A stretch of 64,000 nucleotides of DNA from assembly GCA_946480915.1 (NCBI GenBank), contig CAMLLO010000016.1, positions 36,735-100,734 of the forward strand. The letters run 5' to 3'. Shown piece by piece: positions 9,249-17,083 of this stretch. The notes beneath the pieces are model-generated. The model saw nothing but the letters and a program-made list of their open reading frames with translations, was not told the DNA's origin and did no database searches. Position numbers and translations under genes: made by a program. The stretch is from an uncultured Sphingobacteriaceae bacterium (lineage in GTDB: Bacteria; Bacteroidota; Bacteroidia; Sphingobacteriales; Sphingobacteriaceae). Within the stretch, counting starts at the first letter, position 1. Every line of letters starts with the position of its first letter.

Positions 9249-10169
9249 ATGAAACTGAGAATCATCTTTTATTTCTTTACGGTTGCCATGCTTAGTGCCT
9301 GTCATTCAGGTTCTGGTCAAGAAGAAGTTGAAGTAACTACTCAAACTCCTGTGACGATAACTGAGGTAAGCACTTCTCCGATGGAAGATGTGGTAGAGCT
9401 AAACGCCACTTCCAGTTATATGGATAAAAGCATCATCAAGGCCAGTATAAACGGCTATATTCAGTCTGAGAATATAAAGAAGGGCCAGTTTGTAAAGGCG
9501 GGACAAACCTTATACACCCTGATTACAAAAGAAGCACGCGCTATTGGCAATACAGTAAACAAGCTGGACCCGACTTTCAGATTTTCAGGAATAAGCGCCA
9601 TCCGAGCTACAAAAAGCGGCTTTATCAGCGATGTTAATCACCAGAAAGGCGATTTTGTTCAGGAAGGTGAGCAACTGGCAGTCATCAGTAATTCCAACAG
9701 TTTTGTATTTTTATTGGACCTGCCATACGAGTTAAAAAGAAGTCTTGGCAATCAGGGTACGGTGCGTGTAACCCTTCCGGATGGCGAAAATCTTACAGGG
9801 TATATTTCATCGGCTTTGCCAGATGTCGATTCTGTATCCCAAACCCAGAGGATCATTATTAAAGTAAATGCCTCGCATACTATTCCCGAAAATCTGATCG
9901 CGAAAGTTCGCATCGTAAAAAACAGAAGCAGCAATTCCATCTCGCTTCCTAAAGCAGCAGTACTTGCCAACGAAACACAGGATGAGTTTTGGGTAATGAA
10001 ACTCTTAAATGATACTACCGCTGTGCGGGTAGATGTAGAAAAAGGAATGGAAACCCAAGATAGGGTAGAGATTGTGCGACCTGCGTTTAGCTTAAAAGAT
10101 AGAATCCTGCTAAGCGGTAATTACGGATTGGAAGATACCGCAAAAGTGAAAATCGTTAATCCAAAATAA
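9249..10169 (+). CDS. RND efflux membrane-fusion (HlyD-like) lipoprotein
   Basis: This 306-residue periplasmic adaptor is predicted to be lipid-anchored at C18 (MLSAC). A split biotinyl-lipoyl-like domain is visible as INGYIQSENIKKGQFVKAGQ and, after a very short hairpin, SGFISDVNHQKGDFVQEGEQ. The barrel and membrane-proximal domains follow. The usual long coiled-coil between the lipoyl halves is almost absent, so it is a short-hairpin type. It links the TolC-like channel to the RND pump encoded 2 bases downstream. Confidence 0.87.
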   Translation: MKLRIIFYFFTVAMLSACHSGSGQEEVEVTTQTPVTITEVSTSPMEDVVELNATSSYMDKSIIKASINGYIQSENIKKGQFVKAGQTLYTLITKEARAIGNTVNKLDPTFRFSGISAIRATKSGFISDVNHQKGDFVQEGEQLAVISNSNSFVFLLDLPYELKRSLGNQGTVRVTLPDGENLTGYISSALPDVDSVSQTQRIIIKVNASHTIPENLIAKVRIVKNRSSNSISLPKAAVLANETQDEFWVMKLLNDTTAVRVDVEKGMETQDRVEIVRPAFSLKDRILLSGNYGLEDTAKVKIVNPK

Positions 10170-10171
10170 GG

Positions 10172-13100
10172 ATGAAGAACTTTTTTATCTCATATAAAAA
10201 TCCGCTTATTGTAGTACTGGTACTCATTCTTTCGGGCGGACTTTTTGCCTATAAGGCTATGAAAACTTCGCTTTTTCCTGAGATTACTTTTCCAAAGATC
10301 AAAGTTATTGCCGATGCGGGTCTACAGCCAGTAGATAAAATGATGGTTACGGTAACCCGTCCCCTGGAAAGCGCCATCAAGCAGGTTCCTGATTTAAAAC
10401 TAATAAGAAGTACTACGAGTAGGGGCAGTTGTGAGATTTCGGCTTATATGGACTGGCAGGCAGATATCGATATTAGTCAGCAACGTATAGAAAGTAAGAT
10501 CAATCAGCTTCGCAGCACACTGCCTCCTGGAGTTGATATTACGGTAGAAAAAATGAATCCCTCCATTTTGCCGGTGAGCGGATACACCTTAGAGAGCCAT
10601 ACCAAATCGCCCATTGAGCTGAAGCAGATAGCCACTTATACCATTAAACCATTTCTCTCGCAGGTAGACGGAGTAGCAGAGATCAGGGTAATTGGCGGCA
10701 AAAACAAAGAATACTGGATCAAGCTGAACAGCCAGAAAATGAGTACGCTTTCTGTAACTCCCGGGATGATCAGTCAGACCTTAAGCGCCACAAACTTTAT
10801 CACCTCTAACGGATATTTATCAGATTACAAATACTTATATCTGACCGTAACAGATGCTACCGTTACCAATAAGGACGATCTTGAAAACCTCATTATTTCA
10901 AACAACGGGAAACGAATTACCCGGATTGGCGACATCGCCGAAGTGCAGATCAATGAAGGTGTGGAGTACACCAAAATAAATGCGAATGGCAAGGATGCGA
11001 TTCTAATAGCAGTAGTAAAGCAACCCAATTCTAACCTGGTGGATGTCTCCTCAGAAATGGGAAAAAAGATAGTAGAGCTTCGCAAAATACTCCCGGAAGG
11101 TGTAACTATTAAACCCTATTATGTTCAGGCAGATTTTGTAAACGAGTCGGTTAAAAGTGTGACCGACGGCTTGTGGATCGGTCTGGCTTTGGCCATTGTC
11201 GTGGCTATCATTTTCCTGCGTTCGGTAAAGGCCAGTGCTACTATCCTTATTACGATTCCAATCACGCTTTCTCTTACTATCATTGTATTATATTCTCTGG
11301 GGTATACTTTCAATATCATGACTCTGGGTGCTATAGCAGCAGCAATAGGATTAATTATTGATGATGCGATAGTCGTGGTTGAGCAAATTCATCGTACCCA
11401 CGAAGAACATCCCGAAGAGCCAACCAGAACGCTGCTGCAAAAAGCAATAAGTTACCTGTTTCCAGCGATGCTGGGTTCTTCCATCAGCACGATTGTAATC
11501 TTTATTCCTTTTATCCTGATGAGCGGGGTAGCTGGGGCATACTTTAAAGTGATGACCGATACCATGATCATCACCTTAATCTGCTCCTTCTTCGTCACCT
11601 GGTTGGGATTGCCTGTTGTCTATTTATTATTAACGAAGAATAGTGAAAGAAATACCAGGGATGTTAAAGTACATGAAGTAAAAAGTCAGAACTGGGTTTC
11701 CTACTTTATTCTGAGGCCATGGATGAGTATTGTAGCAGTGGTAGTGCTCATTATATCGATAGTACTGATCTTACCTTCCCTGCAAACCGGTTTTCTTCCA
11801 GAAATGGACGAAGGGAGCATTGTGCTGGATTATACAACTCCACCCGGAACCTCGTTGGAAGAAACCGACCGGATACTTCGTGAAGTGGAAAAAATTATTA
11901 CAAAAACAGCTGATGTAGAAGCTTATTCCCGCAGAACCGGTACACAAATGGGCTTTTTTATTACCGAACCCAACACAGGGGATTACCTGATTCAGCTTAA
12001 AAAAGATCGTGAAAGAACCACCGAAGAAGTAATAGAAGAGATCCGGCAAAAAGTTGAAGCCACACAGCCTGCTCTCGAAATTGATTTTGGCCAGGTAATA
12101 ACAGATATGTTGGGCGATCTGATGAGTTCGGTACAGCCCATAGAGATTAAGATATTTGGAGACGATCAGCATCAGCTGCAGGAACTTTCCAGGCAGGTGG
12201 CTGATATCGTGACGAATGTTAAAGGTACTGCCGATGTTTTTGACGGGATTGTTATTGCCGGTCCATCAGTAAATATCAGACCAAACAGTGCGGCATTGGC
12301 GCAATACGGATTAGACCCTGCGGCATTTCAAACTCAGTTTCAAACGTCTCTTGAAGGCAATACTGCCGGTGAGATCTTTGAAGGCGAGCAGCTTTCCCCC
12401 ATTCGCATAATCTATCCCGGCAGCCGGAAATTTGGCATTTCCAATATTAATAATCTGACTATGTTTCTCCCAAATGGGAGAACGGTTCCCATAACTCAAT
12501 TAGCAAACATATCGGTAACACCTGGTAATGCTGAAATTGAACGCGAAAATCTTCAATCTATGGGGGTTGTAACCGCACGTTTAGAGAATCGTGATTTAGG
12601 CGGTGTGATAAAAGATATACAGTCTGTTATTGCCACTAAAGTTCATTTACCTCCCGGCTATCATGTGCAATACGGTGGTGCTTATGCAGAACAACAACAA
12701 TCCTTTAAAGAGCTGCTCATGATTTTGATCAGCTCCAGCCTACTGGTTTTTGGCGTGATCTTATTTTTATTTAAAGACTTTAAGATTGCTTTTTTAATAC
12801 TCCTTGTCGCGGTTTTAGGAATTTCCGGAAGCTATATTGCACTGTTTATAACAAATACACCACTAAATGTAGGAAGCTACACCGGACTTATTATGATAGT
12901 CGGGATTATTGGAGAAAATGCAATCTTCACATATCTGCAATATCGTGAGTCGAGGCATGAGAAAAGTGTTGACGATGCTATCATCTTTTCTATTTCTACA
13001 CGCTTGCGTCCTAAGCTAATGACAGCCTTGGGTGCCATTATAGCGCTTGCGCCACTGGCTTTAGGAATAGGTGCCGGAGCTCAGCTTCATCAACCCTTGG

Positions 13101-13240
13101 CTATAGCGGTTATTGGTGGCTTCATTGTAGCCCTGCCATTGCTGCTTATTGTTTTACCGACGGGTATTCGGTTGATTCAGCGCACGGAGTATAAGCAGCG
13201 AGTTGGTGATAGTAGACTGAATACCCTACGATATAAATGA
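10172..13240 (+). CDS. RND-family efflux pump, inner-membrane permease
   Basis: This 1022-residue permease has the standard RND plan: helix 1 at about 11-30, a large periplasmic loop, helices 2-6 from about 332, a second loop, and the last six helices from about 850. The proton-relay pair is D397-D398 in GLIIDDAIVVVEQ, as in drug-exporting AcrB-type pumps; heavy-metal pumps usually have a different helix-4 motif. The second half has the matching GIIGENAIFTYLQYRES region. With the two preceding genes it forms a complete tripartite pump. Its stop overlaps the PAP2 gene start by 4 bases. Substrates are unknown. Confidence 0.92.
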   Translation: MKNFFISYKNPLIVVLVLILSGGLFAYKAMKTSLFPEITFPKIKVIADAGLQPVDKMMVTVTRPLESAIKQVPDLKLIRSTTSRGSCEISAYMDWQADIDISQQRIESKINQLRSTLPPGVDITVEKMNPSILPVSGYTLESHTKSPIELKQIATYTIKPFLSQVDGVAEIRVIGGKNKEYWIKLNSQKMSTLSVTPGMISQTLSATNFITSNGYLSDYKYLYLTVTDATVTNKDDLENLIISNNGKRITRIGDIAEVQINEGVEYTKINANGKDAILIAVVKQPNSNLVDVSSEMGKKIVELRKILPEGVTIKPYYVQADFVNESVKSVTDGLWIGLALAIVVAIIFLRSVKASATILITIPITLSLTIIVLYSLGYTFNIMTLGAIAAAIGLIIDDAIVVVEQIHRTHEEHPEEPTRTLLQKAISYLFPAMLGSSISTIVIFIPFILMSGVAGAYFKVMTDTMIITLICSFFVTWLGLPVVYLLLTKNSERNTRDVKVHEVKSQNWVSYFILRPWMSIVAVVVLIISIVLILPSLQTGFLPEMDEGSIVLDYTTPPGTSLEETDRILREVEKIITKTADVEAYSRRTGTQMGFFITEPNTGDYLIQLKKDRERTTEEVIEEIRQKVEATQPALEIDFGQVITDMLGDLMSSVQPIEIKIFGDDQHQLQELSRQVADIVTNVKGTADVFDGIVIAGPSVNIRPNSAALAQYGLDPAAFQTQFQTSLEGNTAGEIFEGEQLSPIRIIYPGSRKFGISNINNLTMFLPNGRTVPITQLANISVTPGNAEIERENLQSMGVVTARLENRDLGGVIKDIQSVIATKVHLPPGYHVQYGGAYAEQQQSFKELLMILISSSLLVFGVILFLFKDFKIAFLILLVAVLGISGSYIALFITNTPLNVGSYTGLIMIVGIIGENAIFTYLQYRESRHEKSVDDAIIFSISTRLRPKLMTALGAIIALAPLALGIGAGAQLHQPLAIAVIGGFIVALPLLLIVLPTGIRLIQRTEYKQRVGDSRLNTLRYK

Positions 13241-13878
13241 AAGAACTAAGCTATCCGAGGAAAAAAAATCTTTTTTACATCCTAGGAGGTATACTTATAG
13301 GCTTTATTGTTTTAACACTGCTTATATATGCTTTTCCTAATTCTATTATAGACCTGGAGTTTTCAGAAGAAGTTCAGGAACATCAGAATCCCGTCCTAGA
13401 TTTCCTTATGAAATCAATAAGTTCTATCGGAACTTTTCCATTTTCTCTTTTTTTTGTCCTTGTAACCGCCTTTATCTTCTATATTTCAAAATTTAAGAAG
13501 GAAGCTTTTTATGTTTGTTTAACTCTTTTATCTGGAGTAGTAAGCGCTTCGTTAAAAATCCTTATTAATCGACCTCGGCCAACGGAAAGCGTAGTCAGGA
13601 TAGTAGAAAAGGCGAAATATCAGAGTTTTCCTAGCGGACACGTGTTGTTCTATGTATTCTTTTTTGGATTTCTAACTCTTCTGATGTATCAACTAAAGCA
13701 GGTTCCTTGTATTTTACGGAAAGTTACAATCGGAGTATGCGTTTTTCTGATCTTTACCGTTCCGTTTTCACGAGTTTATTTAGGAGCTCATTGGTTTACC
13801 GACGTGCTTGGAGGTTTCTTACTTGGCATATTTTGTTTAGCAATATTAAGTTATTTTTACCTGAAGAAACCTAACTAA
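13237..13878 (+). CDS. PAP2-family membrane phosphatase
   Basis: This 213-residue integral membrane protein carries the three PAP2 signature motifs: KILINRPRP, PSGH and SRVYLGAHWFTD. The catalytic His residues lie in the last two. Such enzymes remove phosphate from phosphatidate, undecaprenyl pyrophosphate or lipid A at the outer face of the inner membrane. It overlaps the pump gene by 4 bases, so it belongs to the same transcript, pointing to an envelope-maintenance role next to efflux. The exact lipid substrate is not readable. Confidence 0.9.
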   Translation: MKELSYPRKKNLFYILGGILIGFIVLTLLIYAFPNSIIDLEFSEEVQEHQNPVLDFLMKSISSIGTFPFSLFFVLVTAFIFYISKFKKEAFYVCLTLLSGVVSASLKILINRPRPTESVVRIVEKAKYQSFPSGHVLFYVFFFGFLTLLMYQLKQVPCILRKVTIGVCVFLIFTVPFSRVYLGAHWFTDVLGGFLLGIFCLAILSYFYLKKPN

Positions 13879-13886
13879 TCAGAATT

Positions 13887-14303
13887 ATGATGTGGTGGAT
13901 CTACGCTTTACTATCGGCTCTCTTTGCTGCTTTAACCGCCATATTTGCTAAAATTGGGATTAAAGGCGTTGATTCTGATCTGGCAACCGCTATAAGAACG
14001 GTCATTATACTCCTCATCGCCTGGGGCATGGTATTATTTAAAGGAGCGCTTTCAGGTATTCATACCCTCTCAAAGATTAACCTGTTGTTTATAATTCTTT
14101 CAGGCCTTGCCACTGGCTTGTCCTGGATATTTTATTTCAAAGCGCTGCAACTTGGGCCGGTTTCTAAAGTTGCCCCAGTAGATAAACTAAGCGTTGCAAT
14201 AGCCATATTGCTTGCAGTAATCTTTTTAGGAGAACCCTTAACCTGGAAAACAGCATTAGCAGCTTCGTTGATTATCGCGGGAACTCTCGTGATGATTTAT
14301 TGA
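13887..14303 (+). CDS. EamA-type small permease (single DMT half)
   Basis: This 138-residue protein has five hydrophobic helices and ends in EPLTWKTALAASLIIAGT, the typical close of one EamA (drug/metabolite transporter) unit. Most EamA carriers have two such units; single-unit proteins work as dimers. It begins with ATG-ATG 8 bases after the PAP2 gene and is the last gene of the efflux operon. No terminator hairpin is visible in the 51 bases before the convergent HTH gene. Confidence 0.82.
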   Translation: MMWWIYALLSALFAALTAIFAKIGIKGVDSDLATAIRTVIILLIAWGMVLFKGALSGIHTLSKINLLFIILSGLATGLSWIFYFKALQLGPVSKVAPVDKLSVAIAILLAVIFLGEPLTWKTALAASLIIAGTLVMIY

Positions 14304-14354
14304 TAAATGTATTCTTACCTATAAATACCAAGTATAATGGCAATTTGGCAACCT

Positions 14355-14612
14355 TCATTGCTTTAAAAGGTCTTGAATCTCTTGGTAACCATATAAGTAA
14401 ATCCCACCTACCTTCTTTGCATATAAGACACCATTCTCTCGATACTTATGCAAAGTGTTTTTAGTTATGTTCAGCATCTTCATTACTTCTACTGACTTTA
14501 ACCATTTGTTTTTATCAGGCTCAAGTCGACTGTTTAATAAGAGCTTTACATCTTCTAAAAGTTTGATTCGAAAATCGTCCAAGTCGTCAAGAGTTATAAT
14601 TTGAGTTGCCAT
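14355..14612 (-). CDS. Small helix-turn-helix DNA-binding protein (HTH_17 / excisionase-like)
   Basis: This protein of about 85 residues starts at the ATG at 14612 (MATQIITLDD). A longer frame to 14666 would run into the palindrome described next and is less likely. The C-terminal half reads WLKSVEVMKMLNITKNTLHK then YRENGVLYAKKVGGIYLY, the helix-turn-helix plus wing of the MerR-like HTH_17 family used by Bacteroidota excisionase-like proteins of mobile elements. It is divergent from a second small gene across a 38-bp perfect palindrome. Its likely role is repressor or recombination accessory factor. Confidence 0.72.
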   Translation of the reverse strand: MATQIITLDDLDDFRIKLLEDVKLLLNSRLEPDKNKWLKSVEVMKMLNITKNTLHKYRENGVLYAKKVGGIYLYGYQEIQDLLKQ

Positions 14613-14651
14613 AGGTCTAATTATTTTATACAAAAGTGAGGTGCACATTTT

Positions 14652-14689
14652 ATTCTTATGGTACATTTTTAAAAATGTACCATAAGAAT
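14652..14689. promoter_or_regulatory. 38-bp perfect palindrome between divergent small genes
   Basis: The left arm ATTCTTATGGTACATTTTT (14652-14670) is followed at once by its exact reverse complement (14671-14689), with no mismatch and no spacer. It lies 40 bases upstream of the HTH gene start and 39 bases upstream of the 64-codon gene. The position suggests an operator for the HTH protein covering both promoters. A cruciform-forming recombination or transfer site is the main alternative. Confidence 0.7.
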
Positions 14690-14728
14690 TTTCATTTCTT
14701 TTGACCTTGCACCTTTAATCTTATAGCT

Positions 14729-14923
14729 ATGATAACCGAAAGAATTTGTATCTACCCAAAAGATGTGATGATAATTACAGGAAGAAGTGAACGGTCTGGT
14801 TGCAGACTATTGCAAACCATTAAAAAGAAGTATAATAAAACCAAGCACCAGTTTGTATCTATTTTTGAGTTCTCAGAATATACCGGCTTGCAAATCGACC
14901 AAATTAGAGAATATTTAAATTAA
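14729..14923 (+). CDS. Small conserved-looking protein, element-associated
   Basis: This 64-residue basic protein reads ICIYPKDVMIITGRSE, then a Lys-rich turn (KKKYNKTKHQ), then FVSIFEFSEYTGLQ. The two halves resemble two helix-turn-helix-like segments, and I recall similar short proteins in Sphingobacteria, but I cannot name a function. It is divergent from the HTH gene, with the palindrome between them, which supports a real gene controlled by that site. No catalytic residues are evident. Confidence 0.55.
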   Translation: MITERICIYPKDVMIITGRSERSGCRLLQTIKKKYNKTKHQFVSIFEFSEYTGLQIDQIREYLN

Positions 14924-14966
14924 GAATAACTGCTTGACAGCTAATACAATTTGGTGCATTTTGTGC

Positions 14967-14995
14967 TTGTTTCACCTCAAAAACTGGTATATTTG
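14967..14995 (+). promoter_or_regulatory. Candidate Bacteroidota promoter (TTG - 18 bp - TATATTTG)
   Basis: TTG at 14967-14969 and TATATTTG at 14988-14995 match the Bacteroidota sigma pattern (-33 TTG, -7 TAnnTTTG) with 18 bases between. Transcription would begin near 15001 and run into the structured unit that ends at the terminator around 15150. Confidence 0.45.
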
Positions 14996-15000
14996 TATTA

Positions 15001-15155
15001 TCACTCAGGTGCAGTACCTCCTAGAGTACCCAAGATAAATTGTTCTTGGTAAAGATTTGAAAATCAGCATGTTACTGTAAGTCGTTCGAGCCCAGCTGGG
15101 CGCACGTAAAATAAATTATTTAGCCTATAAATGCTTCGTTCACAGGCTTTTTTGT
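15001..15155 (+). ncRNA. Candidate structured non-coding RNA or eroded tRNA 3' end
   Basis: Between the promoter above and a T-tailed hairpin there is no reading frame, but there is local pairing: CCAAGA/TCTTGG around 15030-15055, and the perfect GCCCAGCTGGGC at 15090-15101. The stretch GTTCGAGCCCAGC (15084-15096) looks like a tRNA T-loop and 3' T-stem, but no matching 5' T-stem or acceptor strand is present, so it cannot be an intact tRNA. It fits either a small RNA or a tRNA 3' fragment left by integration of a mobile element. The small HTH genes next door favour the second reading. Confidence 0.35.
15122..15153 (+). terminator. Rho-independent-type terminator
   Basis: AGCCT (15122-15126) pairs with AGGCT (15044 bases further along the unit, at 15144-15148), with partial extension of the stem around a GCTTC loop. 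It is followed directly by a run of T residues broken by single G residues. It would end the transcript from the promoter at 14967-14995. Confidence 0.55.
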
Positions 15156-15261
15156 TTTTGTTTTTCAGCGATCTCTTACACTAAGACCAAAAGATTATTG
15201 GTCTTTACCTCCTTGAACAGGAATCTGCATTTGGGCTAAATGTCAATATTTTGAGGCGTTT

Positions 15262-15435
15262 TTAAAAGATCTGTTCTCCTTTTTGGATAATATCTTGAGT
15301 AGAATAATCCAAAGCCGTCACAAACATGTAACAGGATTTTTGTTCTCTCGTCGCTAGCTGTTGGAGTTTCTCTATCGCAAACAAAGTGATGACTTGCTTT
15401 TTTCGATCCAAGGCGATCCGGTAAATTGAAGATAA
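15262..15435 (-). pseudogene. Possible eroded reading frame upstream of the utilisation locus
   Basis: On the minus strand a 57-codon frame contains YRIALDRKKQVITLF and YMFVTALDYSTQDI and ends in TAA at 15262-15264. It has no plausible start, and an in-frame TAG at 15436-15438 separates it from further protein-like sequence in the same frame that runs upstream to about 15545. This looks like an inactivated gene remnant, but the family is not recognised and chance cannot be excluded. The remainder of 15156-15557 holds nothing else that I can support, apart from the leader of the next gene. Confidence 0.25.
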
Positions 15436-15557
15436 CTACTGCAATTGTCCTATTGTAACGATACCGTGACTGCCAACTAAAGAGAATAACAAGTCAATCC
15501 AGCATAATCTATGCACCCTAGAAACCGGATATTTGATTAGCCAATTGAACCCTTATA

Positions 15558-17048
15558 ATGTCACGTAAAATTTATATCATAATAGGTATTTCCATTTCCT
15601 GTGGAAGTGTTTTAGCACAGATTAACGACAGTGGGTCGACAAAAGCTGAACATCAAATGATTGAAATAGCTGAGGACAGATCGTTGCAATCGACTCACAC
15701 ACTCCACCATGATGCACAATGGTATCCCGATGCAGGATTAGGCTTATTTATCCATTGGGGGCTTTCTTCAGTAAAAAACGTAGATGCGTCCTGGCCTATG
15801 ATAACTGGTTGGGGCTTATCTTCAATAAAGTTAGATTCTGTGGAGATGGCGAGGGTGATTCGTGAAAGGCAGTACAATATTAATAACGATCGTCCGGTGC
15901 TTAGTCCCAACGAATACTGGTCATGGGCAAAAGAATTTAATCCTGATAAGTATGATCCTTATAAATGGATGAAGGCCGCTAAGGAGGCTGGATTTACTTA
16001 TGTGGTATTAACCACTAAACATCATGAAGGCTTTGCAATGTGGCCAAGTAATTATGGTAATTTCAGTACTAAAAATTATATGGGAGGTAAAGATTTAGTA
16101 AAGCCTTTTATAGACGCTTGCCGAAAATATGGTCTAAAAGTTGGTCTTTATTTTTCACCGCCCGACTGGTATTTCGAACGTGAGTTTAAAAGTTTCAGAA
16201 GACCTAGTCCCAATAATCCTGATTTTCCTGAACTGGATGCTGACCTTAATCCGCGCACAACGAAACCTGATCCTGGAAAGCTAAAACAGAACCGGGCTGA
16301 ATATAGTGCAATGATCAGAGGGCAGATTTTAGAATTGCTAACTAACTATGGTAAAATAGATTTGCTGTGGTTTGACGGAAAAGCCCCCATTGAGAACCCT
16401 TCGTCGGTTGTAACTCAGGAGGAGATAAGAAAATTGCAGCCTGGTATTGTGATAAATCCCCGAATGCATGGAAAGGGCGATTTTAAAACTTTCGAACGTA
16501 CCCCTCCAGCAAAAGATCCGGGCGATATTTGGGCTGAGTTTTGCAATCCCTGGACAAACAGCTGGTCTAATAGTAATACTATACCTTTTCGTTCTAATGG
16601 TTTTATACTTGGGCAATTTGTTACAATGCGCTCATGGAATGTAAACTATTTACCTAGTATTGGACCCAAAGCTGATGGCTCAATGTCCGACGCCGTATAC
16701 AAAAATTTGAAAGTGTTTGAGAACTGGATGAAATTAAACGGAAAATCAGTTAGAAATACGAAACAATTACCTGCAGGCGAATCTGCCTCTGTACCAGCCA
16801 CTGCCGATGGAAATTTCCGTTACCTTTTTGCGATTCCTGAATTTAAAAAGGATGGCATGTATGAAGAAGACAGACAGCCTGCAAAGGATATTGTAGTAAC
16901 TTTAAAAGCAGCTACCAGGCCTCAGTCGGTTAAAATGTTGGGAACCGGACGAACAGTTTCATTTAACTATACACAAGGTATAGTTTCGATTGCTTTGCCT
17001 GCGAGTATCAGGACAAATCTTGTTGATGTTTTGCAAGTCGAGTTATAG
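15558..17048 (+). CDS. GH29 alpha-L-fucosidase (1)
   Basis: This 496-residue exported glycosidase has a signal peptide ending SVLAQ. The GH29 barrel shows LGLFIHWGLSSV (60-72), TTKHHEGFAMWPS (152-164), KVGLYFSPPDWY (194-205) and the retaining nucleophile D273 in LLWFDG. The family hydrolyses terminal alpha-L-fucose with retention. The segment usually reading W-E-T-C-M is replaced by IWAEFCNPWTNSW, so this is a divergent subfamily with possibly different linkage preference. A C-terminal beta-sandwich follows from about 400. It is the first gene of the plus-strand enzyme run and is followed 35 bases later by GH27. Confidence 0.85.
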   Translation: MSRKIYIIIGISISCGSVLAQINDSGSTKAEHQMIEIAEDRSLQSTHTLHHDAQWYPDAGLGLFIHWGLSSVKNVDASWPMITGWGLSSIKLDSVEMARVIRERQYNINNDRPVLSPNEYWSWAKEFNPDKYDPYKWMKAAKEAGFTYVVLTTKHHEGFAMWPSNYGNFSTKNYMGGKDLVKPFIDACRKYGLKVGLYFSPPDWYFEREFKSFRRPSPNNPDFPELDADLNPRTTKPDPGKLKQNRAEYSAMIRGQILELLTNYGKIDLLWFDGKAPIENPSSVVTQEEIRKLQPGIVINPRMHGKGDFKTFERTPPAKDPGDIWAEFCNPWTNSWSNSNTIPFRSNGFILGQFVTMRSWNVNYLPSIGPKADGSMSDAVYKNLKVFENWMKLNGKSVRNTKQLPAGESASVPATADGNFRYLFAIPEFKKDGMYEEDRQPAKDIVVTLKAATRPQSVKMLGTGRTVSFNYTQGIVSIALPASIRTNLVDVLQVEL

Positions 17049-17083
17049 TAAAAAAAAATTAACCAATTTTATAAAAGAAATCA

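Noticed and set aside
15060..15110. An intact tRNA gene ending in GTTCGAGCCCAGC
   Set aside because: The 5' half of the T-stem does not pair, and no acceptor or D-arm sequence is found upstream. At best it is a 3' fragment.
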